From Candidatus Ruminococcus avistercoris (lineage in GTDB: Bacteria > Bacillota > Clostridia > Lachnospirales > Lachnospiraceae), in the NCBI GenBank assembly GCA_019120315.1, contig DWVJ01000021.1, positions 49,490 through 113,489 of the forward strand: DNA of 64,000 nt, given 5' to 3'. The position numbers and the translations under genes were made by a program. Below the pieces are notes generated by a model. The model was not told where the DNA came from. It did not search any database and worked only from the letters and a program-made list of their open reading frames with translations. Of the stretch, positions 54,283 to 62,699 are shown in pieces (the first letter of the stretch is position 1; each line of letters begins with the position of its first letter).

Positions 54283-55791
54283 TCAGAATCTTTTGATTTT
54301 CCGGGTAGTGGTTTTCTCAAACTCCGTATCCCGTACGATCAGACTGTAGATCTTCTTCTGGGGCGCCGCCGTACGGTTGTAATTGTCGATAACCTCCTGC
54401 AACGCCGCTTTTTTGTCTTTGATTCTTTTTTTCTTCACGTAATCCGGATCCGGATAGATCTCCGCTTCAATCACACCGTTTTTCTCGCGGACGAGGACTT
54501 CGCCCACCAGACGGTTGGTACTTAACGCGTTTTCCAGCTCCTCCGGAGACACGTTCTCACCGTTCTTGGTGATGATCAGATTTTTCTTACGGCCGGTGAG
54601 ATAGACGAAACCATCCTCATCCACATAACCCAGATCTCCTGTTTTCAGCCATCCGTCCTCCAGGGTTTCCGCTGTCTCTTCGGGCATTTTGTAATACCCC
54701 TGCATCACACTGCTGCCCTTCACCCAGAGCTCGCCGTCCACGGTTTTTGCCTGGCAGTTGGGAATCAGCTGTCCCACAGAATCCTTGCGGATGTTCCAGC
54801 TGACCGTGGTGCTGATCACCGGCGCGCATTCCGTCATGCCATAGCCCTGCAGGATGGTGATGTCATACTTGTTGAACAGGTCGATATAGGCCGGATCCAG
54901 GTAGGCGCCGCCGCTGCAGATGGTGTGGAACTGCTTGCCGAACACCTGACTTTTGACAATTTTAGCCGGAAGAAGGGAGGCCTCCTCCAGTTTTTTGGCC
55001 ATGGTCTCGATCATCAGCGGAACCATCAGGATCATTTCCGGCTTGAAAAGCTTAATATTCTTTGCCACCCGCATCAGGGAATCGTTGATGCAGATCACTG
55101 ACCCCAGGGAAATTCCTTTCAGGATATCCATGCTCAGACAGTAAGCGTGATGAATGGGAAGCACCGACAGGATCACCGTCCGCTCAGGAATCTTCATATC
55201 CAGACAGGTGGCATTTTCCGCCACATTCCGGTGAGTCAGCATGACGCCCTTGCTTTTTCCGGTGGTCCCTGAGGTGAACATGATGGTACACAGCTGATCC
55301 GGCTGCGGAAGGAAGTCAAAACTTCCTTCGTGTTCCTTCAGCAGTTTCCAGAAGCTGTAAACCTGTTCACTGTGCTCCTGCTGCTGCATGGAAATCAGCG
55401 TCTTCACTTTCGGACAGTTTTCCCGGGCCATGGCAGCCACATCTTTTCTCACATCATCGCAGACCAGTACCGTGGAGTCGGAACGGTTGATCAGATCACA
55501 CACATCCGCCGCCGGCAGATTCACATCCAGCGGTACGATGACGCTGCCGCTGTTGACTGTGCCGAAATAGGTCACCAGCCAGGGATAAGACGTTGCCCCG
55601 ATGACTGCGATATGATTTCCCTGCTCTCCCAGATCCCGCAGAAGACAGGAAAAGCTTTCACTGTCCTGGCGAAGCCGGGTATAGCTTATGGATTCGATTT
55701 CATTTTTACTGATTTTATAGCGAACCGCATCTTCCGGGCCATACTTTTTCTCTGTATTGACCAGAATTTCACGGATTGTACTGCAAAGCAT
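54283..55791 (-). CDS. AMP-dependent acyl ligase (acyl-CoA/acyl-ACP synthetase)
   Basis: About 502 residues from ATG at 55791; a TTG two codons earlier has a better-spaced ribosome site and is possible. ANL-family motifs: TIMFTSGTTGKSKGVMLTH (ATP loop), YGMTECAP, GWLKTGDLGYVDEDGFVYLTGRKKNLI. The C-terminal catalytic Lys is probably in TTTRKIKRF. It is encoded next to an acyl carrier protein, so it probably activates a fatty or aryl acid and loads ACP. It is the last gene of the operon under TetR control. Confidence 0.88.
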   Translation of the reverse strand: MLCSTIREILVNTEKKYGPEDAVRYKISKNEIESISYTRLRQDSESFSCLLRDLGEQGNHIAVIGATSYPWLVTYFGTVNSGSVIVPLDVNLPAADVCDLINRSDSTVLVCDDVRKDVAAMARENCPKVKTLISMQQQEHSEQVYSFWKLLKEHEGSFDFLPQPDQLCTIMFTSGTTGKSKGVMLTHRNVAENATCLDMKIPERTVILSVLPIHHAYCLSMDILKGISLGSVICINDSLMRVAKNIKLFKPEMILMVPLMIETMAKKLEEASLLPAKIVKSQVFGKQFHTICSGGAYLDPAYIDLFNKYDITILQGYGMTECAPVISTTVSWNIRKDSVGQLIPNCQAKTVDGELWVKGSSVMQGYYKMPEETAETLEDGWLKTGDLGYVDEDGFVYLTGRKKNLIITKNGENVSPEELENALSTNRLVGEVLVREKNGVIEAEIYPDPDYVKKKRIKDKKAALQEVIDNYNRTAAPQKKIYSLIVRDTEFEKTTTRKIKRF

Positions 55792-55824
55792 ACTCAATGA
55801 CCTGTCCTTCCTTTCCCCGGAACC

Positions 55825-56058
55825 TTAATTTTCGGAAACCAGTTTTTCCAGATATGATACGGCTTCCTGCACGGTGCGGATATTGGCAGCCTCTTCCTGC
55901 TGCACCTCCACATCGAATTCATCCTCGATTTCACCCAGCATACTCATGAAGTCAAAGGATGTGAATCCCAGATCTTCCATAAATCTTGATTCCGGATGTA
56001 CATTCTCCGGTTCTACTTCCACATAGTTGCAGATGATATTGACTAATTTCTCAAACAT
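55825..56058 (-). CDS. Acyl carrier protein
   Basis: A 77-residue ACP. The carrier serine is Ser34 in DLGFTSFDF, where most fatty-acid ACPs have DSLD, so the recognition loop is divergent. The protein is acidic with helices as expected. It lies between the condensation-like gene and the ligase, not in a fatty-acid operon, and so is a dedicated carrier. The start follows AAAAGGAGAAGG. Confidence 0.9.
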   Translation of the reverse strand: MFEKLVNIICNYVEVEPENVHPESRFMEDLGFTSFDFMSMLGEIEDEFDVEVQQEEAANIRTVQEAVSYLEKLVSEN

Positions 56059-56079
56059 AATCCTTCTCCTTTTCCTTCG

Positions 56080-57486
56080 TTATACCAATTTGATGATTTC
56101 TCCGATGGTCAGATCCGGGTTTTCCGCACCCTTGAACATGATCTTGCACAGATAGTAATACAGATATTCCAGTTCTTCTCTGGAAACCGCCTTCAGCTGA
56201 TGTTCAAAATTGAAATCCAGTCCGTTATCCTCCGGACGATGCATTACGGTCAGATACATGGCCTGGGGGCAGCTGCCGTTGGGATACCATTTGGTTTTGT
56301 AACGGATATCGCCCAGCTGGGTCAGTCCGTTCTCCTGCAGCGTCATGGGCTGATAGGTCAGTGAGATCGTCTCATAAGTCAGACCTGCCTGAGGCTGCGG
56401 GAATATTTGGGAACGATAAGCAAAGTACGCCGTCGGATCGTAATTGGCATGGCGGAAAATCTCATTTTGCTTATCCCGGATGGCGTAGACGCCGTCGATG
56501 AATTTCATATCTTCCGGGAAGATGGTACGGATGGGGAAGGAGTGAATCCTGGTTCCGCCGCATTTCTTCTCTTTTAAGGTGGCGCGTCTTGCGATGGCGT
56601 TATTGATTGACACATCTTCAAATCCGTTCATCTTCTGCAGATAGGTACGCAGTCCCATCAGCAGCAGACAGGCCAGGGAAACGTGATACGTTTCACAGAA
56701 ATCCATCAGCCGTCTGGTTGGCTCTGCTTCCAGATGGAAAATATCCAGCGCGGATTTCGTGTCGTCAGTGGCCGAAAAGGCTGACCGCAGATCCGGGTTT
56801 TTGAACATTTCCCTTGCCGCTTCCAGCTGGCCTTTTCCGCGGATACCGCTGAAGATGGGCTCGCTTTTGGCGATTTCCTTCTGGAAATATTCGATATCTC
56901 TTGCCTGTGCTTTGCTGCCGGCCTCATAAGCCAGATCTTTCTCCAGCTGCTCGATATAAGAAGCCATATCCTTGGGATAAGGAACGCCTTCGTATTTTTC
57001 ATTACAGTAAAGTTCAATGATGTCTTTCAGGAAACAGATCAGCGACTGCGCGTCCACCACCATGTGGTGACCCAGGAAATAGATGCCGTTGAATCCGTCC
57101 GGCATTTTAATCATAACCACCCGGGTCATGGGAGAATCTTCCATCTTAAAGGGCACCGTAGTCCACTGCTGCATGACGGCATGGGCCTCTTCCACCGTCT
57201 TGTCTGTAAAATCGGCGAACTCGATTTCTTTCTCTTCCGGATTCACCACGTACTGATACCAGTTTCCCTCTTTATCTTTGGCAAAACGGATCCGCATCCC
57301 TTCGCTTCTGGCATACGCCTGGTTGATGGATTTTGCCAGCAGATCCCAGTCAAGATCTTCTTCGATGGTCAGACTGGTTCCGATGTTCAGCACGGCTGCC
57401 GTCGGGCAGAAGGGCAGATAATACAGATGAAATTTCTGGGCTACCGTCAGCGGATACACCTTGTATCCTTTTCTTTTTCTCATCAT
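56080..57486 (-). CDS. Condensation-domain-like acyltransferase
   Basis: A 468-residue free-standing protein of the condensation/WS-DGAT/alcohol-acetyltransferase superfamily. The catalytic motif HHxxxD is H140-H141-M-V-V-D145 (GHHMVVDAQSL). The C-terminal half has the usual second chloramphenicol-acetyltransferase-like fold. Its partners are an ACP and a ligase, so it probably moves an acyl group from ACP to an amine or alcohol. It overlaps the hydrolase gene by four bases. Confidence 0.8.
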   Translation of the reverse strand: MMRKRKGYKVYPLTVAQKFHLYYLPFCPTAAVLNIGTSLTIEEDLDWDLLAKSINQAYARSEGMRIRFAKDKEGNWYQYVVNPEEKEIEFADFTDKTVEEAHAVMQQWTTVPFKMEDSPMTRVVMIKMPDGFNGIYFLGHHMVVDAQSLICFLKDIIELYCNEKYEGVPYPKDMASYIEQLEKDLAYEAGSKAQARDIEYFQKEIAKSEPIFSGIRGKGQLEAAREMFKNPDLRSAFSATDDTKSALDIFHLEAEPTRRLMDFCETYHVSLACLLLMGLRTYLQKMNGFEDVSINNAIARRATLKEKKCGGTRIHSFPIRTIFPEDMKFIDGVYAIRDKQNEIFRHANYDPTAYFAYRSQIFPQPQAGLTYETISLTYQPMTLQENGLTQLGDIRYKTKWYPNGSCPQAMYLTVMHRPEDNGLDFNFEHQLKAVSREELEYLYYYLCKIMFKGAENPDLTIGEIIKLV

Positions 57487-58427
57487 TTCATGATTCCTCC
57501 GATTAATGAATCCAGGGCCGCTTCATAAGCCTGCGTATCCTTGTAGTAACTCTCTCCGTGACCCGCGTCTTTTACAATCAGTTTCGTTTTGGGCGAAGCA
57601 CAGTTTTTATAGATCTCTTCACACATCCAGCAGGGAACGAACACATCCTTCTCCCCGTGGATAAATAAAAACGGCACCTTTGCTTTTCTTACTTCCCAGG
57701 CCGCATTGCAGTCATCCAGACCGTAACCGGCATTCTTCCGGTTCAGCCTGTTGGCAATGGGGATCATAGGGAAAGCCGGCAGATGATACATGCTGTGAAG
57801 AACATGGGTAAACACTTCTTTGGCAGAAGTAAAGGCACAGTCGGAAACGATCCCCTTTACCTGCGGCGGAAGATTCAGGCCGCTCATCATGCAGACCGTG
57901 GCCCCTCCCATGGAATTGCCATGGAGCAGGATCTGCGCCTCCTCTCCGATCTGGGAAATCATCCATCTGACCCATTCCAGCCCGTCCAGCCGGTCCATGG
58001 TACCAAAACCGATATAGGTTCCCTCACTGTCGCCGTGGGCTCTCTCATCGATCAGCAGCATCCGGAACCCATGTTTCAGATAGTAATACGAAAGGCTGCC
58101 GTAATCGTTCAGTCCTTTGCTGGTGTATCCGTGGAAACAGATCACCGCTTTTGTCCCCTCATCGCCTTTGAAATACGTACCGTGCAGCTTCAGGCCGTCC
58201 CGGGAAGTGATCCACACATCCTCGTGGGGCTGTTCCATCATCCATTCCCGTCTTTTCCCCATCAGCGGTACGTACTGTTCCCAGTCTACGCCGGACATCT
58301 TCATGGTCCGTTCCACTTTTGCATTGTACCGTTTCATGGTCCGGCGGTAAAAATATGCGGTGCCGCCGGCTTCCGCCGCTGCCGCCGCGCCCAGAAGCAG
58401 GGCGGCTCCTTTCAGCAATTTACCCAT
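57483..58427 (-). CDS. Alpha/beta hydrolase with N-terminal anchor
   Basis: A 314-residue protein from ATG at 58427, after AGAGGTG. A hydrophobic Ala-rich N-terminus (LLKGAALLLGAAAAAEAGG) suggests a membrane anchor. The serine elbow is GNSMGG (Ser172). The likely Asp is in HGEKDVFVP and the His in KDAGHGESYY. It may trim, transfer or release acyl groups. It lies between the SCP2 and condensation-like genes, tightly packed. Confidence 0.88.
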   Translation of the reverse strand: MGKLLKGAALLLGAAAAAEAGGTAYFYRRTMKRYNAKVERTMKMSGVDWEQYVPLMGKRREWMMEQPHEDVWITSRDGLKLHGTYFKGDEGTKAVICFHGYTSKGLNDYGSLSYYYLKHGFRMLLIDERAHGDSEGTYIGFGTMDRLDGLEWVRWMISQIGEEAQILLHGNSMGGATVCMMSGLNLPPQVKGIVSDCAFTSAKEVFTHVLHSMYHLPAFPMIPIANRLNRKNAGYGLDDCNAAWEVRKAKVPFLFIHGEKDVFVPCWMCEEIYKNCASPKTKLIVKDAGHGESYYKDTQAYEAALDSLIGGIMK

Positions 58428-58434
58428 TTTCTTT

Positions 58435-58767
58435 TCACCTCTTCTTGCTGTCAATCAGTTCCTTCAGTCTCAGCGCTTTGTCAATGTTGCCTTCCACCTT
58501 CAGTTTTCCCAGAGTGAAAGCCAGAACCGGATCGGTTTTTCCTTCCGCGATTTTAAATAAGGTTTCCGCAGAACAGGTAAACATGGCGTCCCGGTCAAAA
58601 TACTCGTAAGGCTCCACATACAGTGTTCCTTCTTTTACCTCCACGTAGAAAATGCCCTCCGCTTCTCCGGTGATATTAAACTGATAAGCCAGATGTTCGT
58701 GGATATCGCTTACATCCGCTCCCATAAACATCCCTTTTACCTTTGAAAACATATCCGCGTATGTCAT
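58435..58767 (-). CDS. SCP2 sterol-binding-domain protein
   Basis: A 110-residue protein from ATG at 58767, after AAAGGAGG. The SCP2-like fold binds lipids in a hydrophobic tunnel; residues FYVEVKEGTLYVEPYEYFDRDAMF and the C-terminal TDPVLAFTLGKLKVEGNIDKALRL are typical. It is the first gene of the operon, directly after the TetR operators, and may carry the acyl product or substrate. Confidence 0.85.
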   Translation of the reverse strand: MTYADMFSKVKGMFMGADVSDIHEHLAYQFNITGEAEGIFYVEVKEGTLYVEPYEYFDRDAMFTCSAETLFKIAEGKTDPVLAFTLGKLKVEGNIDKALRLKELIDSKKR

Positions 58768-58800
58768 AATATCCTCCTTTTCGACCGCCCTCGCTCTTTT

Positions 58801-58859
58801 TCGACCAGCGGTCACATCTCTTTCTCAGATAGAATATCATCTTTTCGACTGGTGGTCAA
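58801..58859 (-). promoter_or_regulatory. TetR-regulated promoter with two operators
   Basis: TCGACCAGCGGTCA (58801-58814) and TCGACTGGTGGTCA (58845-58858) share the dyad TCGAC-N5-GTCA, 44 bases apart. On the minus strand the -35 TTGACC (58854-58859) and -10 TATTCT (58831-58836), 17 bases apart, are overlapped or flanked by these sites. A third partial copy (TCGACC) lies at 58781. Confidence 0.75.
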
Positions 58860-59001
58860 TTACCGTTTCCTTACAAAATACCGGGGAAAATTTTTATTTT
58901 TTGTGCATTTTTTTGGTTGGCTCTCCCGCCGCTTCTGTGCTATATTTAGTGATGAACTTTCAATTGACTTAATATACAAGCTTCAAGAAAAGGTGGTATC
59001 T

Positions 59002-59619
59002 ATGGCGAATCAGCTGAAATATGACCGGATCCTGGACGCCCTCCAGGAATTATTGAAAAATCAGAAATTACAGGCGATTTCCGTCAGCGAAATCGCCCAT
59101 ACCGCCGGGATCGGCAAAGGAAGCATTTATTATTATTTCCCTTCCAAAGATGCGATCCTGGACGCGTTGGTGGAGCGAAATTACGAAAAGCCTCTGCAGA
59201 CTGCCAAAGATCTGGCAAATCAGACGGAAATCTCTCCCTTTACCAGGATGGCGATGATTTTCCAGGCATGCCAGACCTCCTCGGCGGAATTCCTCAAATC
59301 AGAAAACCAGGCCGGGCCGGACACCAGGGAAAAATCTTTCCTGCATCAGAAATATATCAATCACATCATCACCGAATTAAAACCGGTACTGGCGGAAATA
59401 ATTCGTCAGGGGATCCGCTTGGGGGACATCCGCTTCTCTTACCCGGAGGAACTGGCTGAGATCGTACTGATCATATTGACGGTGAAAATTGACAATACTC
59501 TGGTTCCTTCTACCAAGGAAGAGATTGAAAATACTATCAATGCACTGATCTCCCTGCTGGAAAAAGGAACGGATAATCCATCCGGTTCTCTGAATTTTCT
59601 CAAGAGCAGACTTTCCTGA
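59002..59619 (+). CDS. TetR-family transcriptional regulator
   Basis: A 205-residue protein. The ATG at 59002 follows AAAGGTGG. The N-terminal helix-turn-helix is ISVSEIAHTAGIGKGSIYYYFPSKDAILDAL (about 25-55); the C-terminal ligand domain is helical. It is divergent from the SCP2-to-ligase operon, with two matching dyads between, so it most likely represses that operon. The ligand may be an acyl compound of the pathway. Confidence 0.9.
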   Translation: MANQLKYDRILDALQELLKNQKLQAISVSEIAHTAGIGKGSIYYYFPSKDAILDALVERNYEKPLQTAKDLANQTEISPFTRMAMIFQACQTSSAEFLKSENQAGPDTREKSFLHQKYINHIITELKPVLAEIIRQGIRLGDIRFSYPEELAEIVLIILTVKIDNTLVPSTKEEIENTINALISLLEKGTDNPSGSLNFLKSRLS

Positions 59620-59747
59620 CCGAAATGTCTGCTCCTTTTTTCTCATTACAGCAGGAATGTTATTGAAAAAGTCTGCCAAATCTCATATAATAGTAACGAT
59701 GAAAACCACGTGAAGGGGTAGCAAATTACAAACAGGGAGGTTTGGAC

Positions 59748-60218
59748 ATGAGACGAGTTCAGGAAATCATTCACGTAGTCCCGGAAAAACGGGAAGCTTA
59801 TCTGCAGCAGCATTTAAATCCACCCAAAAAGGTGGCACAGATTATGTGGATCCACGGCATCCGCAATCAGATGTTTTACAGCTTGAACGATCTGATTCTG
59901 ATGAGTTTTGAATATGTGGGGAAAGAATTCTATAAGGATATGGAAGCGATCGCCGCTTATCCTGAGATGAAAGAGTATCTGGTTCAAAAAAGAAGAAAGG
60001 ATGTGCCCGCGGAAGAAAGAGATACCACCGACTGGTGGGCTCCCCTGAAGATTCTGGGCAGTTCTCTGACCGAAAGCCCCATGCCCTCCGACGAGGAGGA
60101 AGGTATGACTCTGGAAGAACAGTATCGTTCCATGCTCAACGGCTACATGGTGGACGGAAATGTGAATTCCGATATCTCCTATGATGAGGATGACTGGAGC
60201 GAATCCATCCATATCTGA
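59748..60218 (+). CDS. L-rhamnose mutarotase-family protein
   Basis: A 156-residue protein from ATG at 59748, after GGGAGG; the TTG at 59742 is too close. The N-terminal part RRVQEIIHVVPEKREAYLQQHLNPPKKVAQIMWIHGIRN resembles the RhaM/DUF718 alpha-beta barrel. Residues 90-156 are an acidic tail not seen in RhaM. No rhamnose genes are near, so the sugar is unproven. Confidence 0.75.
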   Translation: MRRVQEIIHVVPEKREAYLQQHLNPPKKVAQIMWIHGIRNQMFYSLNDLILMSFEYVGKEFYKDMEAIAAYPEMKEYLVQKRRKDVPAEERDTTDWWAPLKILGSSLTESPMPSDEEEGMTLEEQYRSMLNGYMVDGNVNSDISYDEDDWSESIHI

Positions 60219-60240
60219 TGACAAACGCCGCCAGCTACAT

Positions 60241-60290
60241 ACACCGGGCCGGCAGGAAATTTTCAGTTCCTGCTGGCCCGGTGTTCTTAT
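60241..60290 (+). terminator. Terminator after the mutarotase-like gene
   Basis: ACACCGGGCCGGCAGGAA pairs with TTCCTGCTGGCCCGGTGT with one mismatch, followed by TCTTAT. Confidence 0.75.
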
Positions 60291-60307
60291 ACAGAAAAGC
60301 CGATAAT

Positions 60308-61090
60308 CTATTCCCCTCTGTGCCGCTTTACGATAAGATAAATCAGAACCGTCAGCAGCAAAAAAGCAATGCCAAGACATGGAAAGTAAACATTAAGCGC
60401 CAGCACTCCCACAGCCGGATGACTCAGAACGCATACCATCACAGCAGCCGCCAGCAACAGACTGTTTCCGAAAATCCAAAAAGGCTTTTTGTCTTCCTTC
60501 ACCTCCCAGGCATTTTCCCGATAACGCTGCCGCTCCAGCGCCCAGAGTAATTCCTGTTCCTGCTCATACCCTTTTACCAGGAAATACGTCCGTCTGGCTT
60601 CCACATTCCCCGGAAACCGCACACGGCAAAGGAGCACGTACGCATCCCCGTTTTCTTTTATACTTTCTACAAAAAGTATCTGCGGCGCAACCATAGCCAG
60701 ATCATACATTTTGTTTACATAATCTTTTATCTTTTCGATCTGCTTTTGCGTATCCGCTGCCATATGGATCAATCCCGGGATACCTCTTTTTTCTCGCACA
60801 TAATCTCTGGCGTCGATCACAAACATCCGCCCCTGCTCATCCTGCACGAAAAATGTGACATCCTGCATACTCTTCCGGCCGACCCGAAACGCCAGCCAGA
60901 TGATCAGCGCCGTCACCAGCAGACAGAGCGCCGCCGAAATAACCGGTTTCAGCTCTTCAAAACGAAACATCAAAAAGACCCCGCCGCCAATCAAGACCGC
61001 GGCCAAAAGGATAATCCCAGCGATCCCTGCCGCCAGACGAGCCGCATAATGATTCGATTCTTTTATTCCCGGAGACATCCATACTTTCAT
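60308..61090 (-). CDS. Membrane protein of unknown function
   Basis: A 260-residue protein with two helices near residues 20-68, a central soluble region (about 75-200), and two C-terminal helices (about 208-254). No family was recognised. The start follows GCAGGGGGG. It lies downstream of the purC terminator, so it is probably a separate unit. Confidence 0.6.
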   Translation of the reverse strand: MKVWMSPGIKESNHYAARLAAGIAGIILLAAVLIGGGVFLMFRFEELKPVISAALCLLVTALIIWLAFRVGRKSMQDVTFFVQDEQGRMFVIDARDYVREKRGIPGLIHMAADTQKQIEKIKDYVNKMYDLAMVAPQILFVESIKENGDAYVLLCRVRFPGNVEARRTYFLVKGYEQEQELLWALERQRYRENAWEVKEDKKPFWIFGNSLLLAAAVMVCVLSHPAVGVLALNVYFPCLGIAFLLLTVLIYLIVKRHRGE

Positions 61091-61112
61091 CCCACATCCC
61101 CCCTGCCTTGTG

Positions 61113-61161
61113 AAAAAGTCCCTGATTTCTGATCAACCTATCAGAACCAGGGACTTTTTTT
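61113..61161 (-). terminator. Terminator after purC
   Basis: AAAAAGTCCCTG pairs with CAGGGACTTTTTTT around a longer loop. Confidence 0.8.
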
Positions 61162-61170
61162 GTCTTTTTT

Positions 61171-62034
61171 CTACTGCAGTTTCTTTCCTGTCAGCATCTC
61201 ATAGCTTTGCAGATATTTGTCAATGACTTTTTGAACCACGTCTTCAGGCAGCGTCCAGTTGCTGTCCGGGTTGGCCTTCAGCCAGTCACGGGCATACTGT
61301 TTGTCAAAGGACGGCTGACTGTGACCCGGCTCGTAGATATCAGCGGCCCAGAAACGGGAGCTGTCCGGCGTCAGCATCTCGTCGCCCAGCACGATATTGC
61401 CTTCCTCATCCAGACCGAACTCAAACTTCGTATCCGCAATGATGATACCGCGGCTTCTGGCATAATCAGCACATTTTGTATAAAGCGCAATGGTATAGTC
61501 GCGAAGTTTGGAAGCATACTCCTCGCCTTTACCCGGATAATATTTCTCCAGATGCTCGATGCTCTGCTCGTAGGAAATATTCTCATCATGATCCCCGATC
61601 TCCGCCTTGGTGGACGGGGTGTAGATCGGCTCCGGCAGCTTGTCTGATTCTTTTAATCCTTCCGGTAGCTTAATACCGCAGACCGTGCCGTCTTTTTCAT
61701 AGCTGGCCCAGCCGCTTCCGGTAATATAGCCTCTTACGATACATTCCACAGGCAGCATTTCCAGCTTCTTGCACATCATACTGTTCCCATCAAACTGCGG
61801 CTGCTGGAAAAACTCCGGCATATCTTTCACATCCGTGGAAATCATATGATTCGGAAGAATATCTTTTGTCATATCAAACCAGAATTTTGACATCTGAGTC
61901 AGCACAGTGCCTTTCTTCGTCACCACATTGTGAAGAATCACGTCAAAGCAGCTGATCCGGTCCGTGGCAACCATGATCAGGCTGTCGCCGTTATCATAAA
62001 TCTCACGAACTTTTCCTTCTTTAATTGGTTTCAT
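61171..62034 (-). CDS. purC: Phosphoribosylaminoimidazole-succinocarboxamide synthase (SAICAR synthetase)
   Basis: It joins CAIR and aspartate with ATP in purine synthesis. The ATG at 62034 follows ACGAGGTG and gives 287 residues; the earlier GTG is less likely. The start EGKVREIYDNGDSLIMVATDRIS, the SAICAR motif VECIVRGYITGSGW and DTKFEFGLDEEG are diagnostic. It stands alone, not in a pur operon. Confidence 0.95.
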   Translation of the reverse strand: MKPIKEGKVREIYDNGDSLIMVATDRISCFDVILHNVVTKKGTVLTQMSKFWFDMTKDILPNHMISTDVKDMPEFFQQPQFDGNSMMCKKLEMLPVECIVRGYITGSGWASYEKDGTVCGIKLPEGLKESDKLPEPIYTPSTKAEIGDHDENISYEQSIEHLEKYYPGKGEEYASKLRDYTIALYTKCADYARSRGIIIADTKFEFGLDEEGNIVLGDEMLTPDSSRFWAADIYEPGHSQPSFDKQYARDWLKANPDSNWTLPEDVVQKVIDKYLQSYEMLTGKKLQ

Positions 62035-62101
62035 CTTACGCACCTCGTTTTACTTAATTTTCCCTAAAAAAGCTTACATATATATAAAAGCAGATTTTCG
62101 C

Positions 62102-62668
62102 CTAATAATCAAGAGGAAAGTTTCTGAAGCATCCTTCTTCATGGGAATTAATCACTCCCACCGCCTGAAGGTAAGCATAGATAATAACCGTTCCCACAAA
62201 TTTCATTCCTCTCTTCTTCAGATCCTTTGAAATCCGATCCGAAAGTTCCGACCGGTCTTTCCCGGTCTCGTACACAATCCGGCCATCCGTCCAGTGCCAG
62301 AGGTAAGCCTCAAAACTCCCCCACTCCCGCTGAATCTCCCGAAAAATCAGGGCATTGTTCACTGATGCCCGGATCTTCAGCCGGTTGCGGATGATCCCCG
62401 GATCCTGCTGCAGCTTCGCCATCTTCTCTTCATCAAAGGCACAGACTCTTTCCAGATCAAAGTTTTCATATGCCCTTCGGAAAGCCTCCCGCTTATTTAA
62501 CACACATTCCCAGGAAAGCCCCGCCTGAAAACTTTCCAGAATCAACATCTCAAATAATTTATGATCGTCGTGTACCGGCACTCCCCATTCCTCGTCATGA
62601 TATTGGATATACAGAGGATTTTTCGGGTTTGCCCAACGGCATCTTTGTTTCTTATCCTTCCATTGCAT
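62102..62668 (-). CDS. tag: DNA-3-methyladenine glycosylase I
   Basis: Tag removes 3-methyladenine from alkylated DNA. The 188-residue length is normal. Motifs seen: RCRWANPKNPLYIQYHDEEWGVP at the start, FQAGLSWECVLNKREAFR in the middle, and FVGTVIIYAYLQAVGVINSHEEGCF near the end with the zinc-binding His and Cys. Confidence 0.94.
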   Translation of the reverse strand: MQWKDKKQRCRWANPKNPLYIQYHDEEWGVPVHDDHKLFEMLILESFQAGLSWECVLNKREAFRRAYENFDLERVCAFDEEKMAKLQQDPGIIRNRLKIRASVNNALIFREIQREWGSFEAYLWHWTDGRIVYETGKDRSELSDRISKDLKKRGMKFVGTVIIYAYLQAVGVINSHEEGCFRNFPLDY

Positions 62669-62699
62669 CGCTTGCTTTTTCCTTTCACTGTGTCAGATT

